A stretch of 64,000 bases of DNA from Thermosipho melanesiensis BI429 (GTDB taxonomy: Bacteria > Thermotogota > Thermotogae > Thermotogales > Fervidobacteriaceae): NCBI RefSeq assembly GCF_000016905.1, contig NC_009616.1, forward strand, positions 1,054,001 through 1,118,000, in the 5' to 3' direction. The stretch's first letter is position 1. Every line of letters begins with the position of its first letter. The notes under the pieces were generated by a model, which saw nothing but the letters and a program-made list of their open reading frames with translations, had not been told where the DNA came from and did no database searches. The translations under genes were made by a program, and so were the position numbers. This document shows, piece after piece, positions 61,021-64,000 of the stretch.

Positions 61021-64000
61021 ATGGGGGATAACAGAACCTTATTTGTTAGTGATGTTCCTACAACGGATGATCAGTTTGAAACTCACAGTAAAATAGCTAA
61101 ACAAATGGCGAATTTTATTGAAGGTTTAAGTGAAGGAACAACAATTGCCCTGAAAGGAAAATGGGGAAGTGGAAAATCAAGTGTAATTGAAATACTTAAA
61201 GAAAAAACGAAGGAGAAGAGTAATTTTAAGATATTTGTTTTTGATGTGTGGGCAGAGCTGGGACATAATTTTAGACAGGCATTTTTGTTAAATTTTTTGG
61301 ATTGGAGCACTCAGGAATTCGGGAAAGATCTTTTTGAAGAACCAGAGAGTGATTACGAAAAAAGAAGGTTAGAAATTATTGGGAAAAGGAAGAAAATTAT
61401 GAGAAATGTTACCCCTACTAATAGGACAGCTTTATTGCACTTGTTTGTTTTAATTTTAATGTTAACACTTGTACCGAATTTTATTTCTTTTTTGTTAAAT
61501 AATTTATCAACAGGGGTTGTAAGAATTTTAAGTTTTCTTGCAATATATTCTTTTCCTTTAACAATTTTGCTTGCTTATTACTTTATTAGTGTTAAGGAAG
61601 AAATTTTCAAGAGTATTAGGAAGAAATCTTTGAATAAATTTTGGAAGAAATTTTTGTATATTTTGTATTATATTTTTTATATAATAGTTGGAAAATATGG
61701 AATATGGTTATGGTTAGTTTCATATGGGTTCTGGGTAGGCCTTTCAATAAAGTATTTAGTAAATCCACAGTCTTTTAATGAAAATTTTATTCTATTACTA
61801 TCAGTTGGTATTTATTTAGCAATACCTATTTCGATTTGGTTGGCGACGATGATTACAAAGAAAACTAAAAATCTTATTCCAATTGTATCAATGTATAGCG
61901 GCCTTTTGATTGGGAATTTTACAGATCATGAAGAAACAAGATCTTTAGGTGATAATTCGCTAGATTTTAAAAAAGAATTTATTGATATTTTAAATAAAAT
62001 AACAACCAGAAAAAATGGAAAAATTAAAATTATTATTGTTATTGATAACGTAGATAGGATTCCAGAAGAAAAAGTGGATGAAGTTTTTGCAGCTTTAAAA
62101 CCGTTTATGATATCCGATGAAAGTAAGAAGAATAACGTTCTAAAAAATGTATTTTATATTATTCCGTTTGATCCAGGTGGAATTAGAATAGAAACAGATA
62201 AAGGGGGATATGATTACTTTAATAAGCTGTTTAAAAAAGAATTTTACGTTCCTGAACCAGTATATGGAAGTTGGCATTTATTTCTTGATAAGCTTTTAAA
62301 AGAAAATGGAATAAATATAGATGAACATATATTTGAAATTGCTTTGCAAATTGGAAGAGAATTAAAGATTTATCTGGATAGTTATTCTGAAAATAACAAA
62401 AAGGATAATAAGGATAGTAGGGAGTATTATGGAAAAAACGAATTCAATCCTCCTACTCCTAGAGAAATCAAAAAATTCATAAATAATTTCATATCAGTCT
62501 GTCCTAGAAATGAAAAAGCTAGTAAAAAAGACATTTTTCCATATGCCCTTTTTGCTGCATTAAAAACTTATGGAATTTTGGAAAGTTCAAGCAATCTTGA
62601 AGAGATTTTATGCGAGGAGATTATAGAAGACACTGAAAATGAAAAAGAGAATGAAAAAGAATTAAAAAAAGATAAAAATAGGAAATCATTTTTTGAAAAC
62701 TTTCTTATTAGAAAAGGGTATACAGGGTATAGTTTTATAGATATAGAGAATTTGGAACATCAAATATTCGGAATTTATTATAACATTAGTCCGCAAGAGT
62801 CATATATAGTTTTAAATAGAGTAGAAATTGAAAAAATACTAAAAACACCATCTTATACCACAAAATTTAAAGATTTTATTTCTAGCATTCCAAAACTTAC
62901 CAAAAATGATACTATTTCAGGCACGTTAAAAGAAATTTTTAAAGGGCTTAACGAAAGAATATTTAATACAGAACCACAAATTTTAGTTTTTGCAAGTATT
63001 TATCTCAAGGAATTAAAAGAATTAAAAGAAGAAGTTTATAATGAATTAAAAGATATTGTTTTTAGTTTTTTAAGGGAACAAGTTGATAATGACAGAGAAC
63101 TTGTTTCAAAGATTGACAATCTATTTGAAATTGAAGCTGACGATCAAGAGAACAATATATTAAAAGCTCTATCTTTTATATATTCAGAGTCTGGTATAGA
63201 TTTAATAAATCCTGTACTAAAATATTCAAAATATAAAGGGATTGCTTTAGAAACAATAATTTTTGAAAAAGTAGACGTAGATATGAACAATTTGAAAAAA
63301 GGTTTTGATATTTCTAAGGAAGATGCTGAACAGATTATTATAATTCTAGAATCTATTGGAGAAAAATATAATGACATTAATTTTAATATGAAAGATAGGA
63401 TAGAAAAGATATTATACAAAACGATGATCGTTAATGAAAAAGTGGTGGAACAAATTCTTGAGTTTTATAAAAATGGAGAAATTGATGAATCGTTTTTGAA
63501 CGTTTTGAAGGGATTGTCGTTAATACTTGAATTGAATAGTTTTAAACAAGAAAAAGAGAGTATATACGAGTTAATTTTAAGTAATTTTGAAATTTTGAGA
63601 AATAAAGTAATATCAAATCAAAATATCGATAATCCTAGAAGAAAATTATTTAGTAAATACCTTTTAACAATTTACAGATATTACTATAACTTAAAATTTG
63701 AGGAAAGAGTATTACATATGATCAAAAATAACTGGAAAAAAATAGCAACAATATCTGAAACAGATACTAAAAAATTTGTTGAGTCTGCAATATTTACTAT
63801 TATTGTGACTTGTCCTAAATTTTTTAATGTAGAGTTTGATAATAATTTTCTTGATGAAGTATTAACAAATACTGATCAAAAAATTCTTGAAGATCTTATT
63901 AAGGAATACGAGATGATTGGTCTTATGAAAAAAGAAGAAATATTTAAGCTATATGATAAATTAACAAACATATCTTCAAAGCATATAAATAGAATAAATA
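61021..64000 (+). CDS. KAP-family P-loop NTPase, N-terminal part
   Basis: An open frame of 993 codons that runs off the right edge. The Walker A is KGKWGSGKSS (G46 to S54). About four membrane helices lie between residues 140 and 280 (LFVLILMLTLVPNFI and later), inserted in the NTPase domain as is typical for KAP proteins. Walker B is IIIVIDNVDRI (D342, D345). The sensor-like IIPFDPGG and the TPREIKKFINNF helix follow. The rest is a long helical region of unknown role. KAP NTPases sit at the inner membrane and occur in bacterial defence islands. The start is ATG 61021 after GGGGGAT. Confidence 0.86.
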   Translation, partial: MGDNRTLFVSDVPTTDDQFETHSKIAKQMANFIEGLSEGTTIALKGKWGSGKSSVIEILKEKTKEKSNFKIFVFDVWAELGHNFRQAFLLNFLDWSTQEFGKDLFEEPESDYEKRRLEIIGKRKKIMRNVTPTNRTALLHLFVLILMLTLVPNFISFLLNNLSTGVVRILSFLAIYSFPLTILLAYYFISVKEEIFKSIRKKSLNKFWKKFLYILYYIFYIIVGKYGIWLWLVSYGFWVGLSIKYLVNPQSFNENFILLLSVGIYLAIPISIWLATMITKKTKNLIPIVSMYSGLLIGNFTDHEETRSLGDNSLDFKKEFIDILNKITTRKNGKIKIIIVIDNVDRIPEEKVDEVFAALKPFMISDESKKNNVLKNVFYIIPFDPGGIRIETDKGGYDYFNKLFKKEFYVPEPVYGSWHLFLDKLLKENGINIDEHIFEIALQIGRELKIYLDSYSENNKKDNKDSREYYGKNEFNPPTPREIKKFINNFISVCPRNEKASKKDIFPYALFAALKTYGILESSSNLEEILCEEIIEDTENEKENEKELKKDKNRKSFFENFLIRKGYTGYSFIDIENLEHQIFGIYYNISPQESYIVLNRVEIEKILKTPSYTTKFKDFISSIPKLTKNDTISGTLKEIFKGLNERIFNTEPQILVFASIYLKELKELKEEVYNELKDIVFSFLREQVDNDRELVSKIDNLFEIEADDQENNILKALSFIYSESGIDLINPVLKYSKYKGIALETIIFEKVDVDMNNLKKGFDISKEDAEQIIIILESIGEKYNDINFNMKDRIEKILYKTMIVNEKVVEQILEFYKNGEIDESFLNVLKGLSLILELNSFKQEKESIYELILSNFEILRNKVISNQNIDNPRRKLFSKYLLTIYRYYYNLKFEERVLHMIKNNWKKIATISETDTKKFVESAIFTIIVTCPKFFNVEFDNNFLDEVLTNTDQKILEDLIKEYEMIGLMKKEEIFKLYDKLTNISSKHINRIN

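Noticed and set aside
1-64000. CRISPR arrays, tRNA or rRNA genes
   Set aside because: I saw no regularly spaced direct repeats and no recognisable tRNA or rRNA sequence; a covariance-model scan would be needed to exclude a divergent tRNA.

Overview
The window is AT-rich and looks like a chromosomal segment of a member of the Thermotogota, most likely Thermosipho or a close relative. Evidence for this is the ordinary housekeeping gene content, a PolC-type replicase, a SpoVS-family protein in an apparently non-sporulating background, and the order rpoD-dnaG-rpsI-rplM-ribU-rpmA-prp-rplU, which I recall from Thermotoga. The genus is an inference from gene order and composition, not a database result.

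Left part (1 to about 27,300): conserved core genes in two large blocks. The minus-strand block runs from rplU (9748) leftwards through prp, rpmA, a riboflavin ECF component, rplM, rpsI, dnaG, rpoD and an FtsX-like permease; rpmB, a small membrane protein and alr follow. The plus-strand block starts near 9,950 with an MFS transporter, ruvC, polC, spoVS and a DUF1385 gene, ending at a terminator facing lysA and an M20 deacylase on the minus strand. From 19,582 a plus-strand run carries pheS, truB, a YchF-like GTPase, a RemA-family protein, a radical SAM protein, a nitrilase-family amidase, a ZIP transporter, a Gfo/Idh/MocA oxidoreductase and a HAD phosphatase.

Middle part (about 27,300 to 34,200): a patch of relics and small lineage-specific genes. 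It holds a decayed IS3-type transposase, a nitronate-monooxygenase-like gene, a TnpB remnant, an AAA-ATPase/PD-(D/E)XK gene, two paralogous membrane-anchored helical proteins with the trace of a third, and a four-gene minus-strand cassette (DUF1659, DUF2922, a 62-residue protein, a sigma-region-2-like protein).

Surface polysaccharide locus (34,821 to 48,352): 13 plus-strand genes for an undecaprenyl-linked glycan. They encode a priming phosphoglycosyltransferase, three glycosyltransferases, a polymerase-like membrane protein, a nucleotide-sugar dehydrogenase, the dTDP-rhamnose set (rfbACDB), a CDP-glycerol-type glycerophosphotransferase, a flippase and a TagD-like cytidylyltransferase. After a truncated helicase-nuclease relic, a second copy of the four-gene cassette (49,771 to 50,920) points the opposite way, so the two cassettes bracket the locus and are transcribed away from it. 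Both share an identical 14-base palindrome and an identical 17-base promoter-like block exactly 26 bases apart. galE follows, with REP-like repeat sequence on either side.

Right part (52,437 to the edge): what looks like a defence island. It contains a metallophosphoesterase, a small helical protein, a zinc-hook SMC-like ATPase with a Phe in the Walker A Ser/Thr position, a WYL-domain protein, an OLD-type ATPase-TOPRIM nuclease, an AlbA_2/Schlafen-type protein, a protein with a HEPN-type RNxxxH motif, and directly after it a KAP-family P-loop NTPase that runs off the window. The best candidates for undescribed biology are the paired inverted cassettes with their conserved promoter, and the HEPN-KAP pair.
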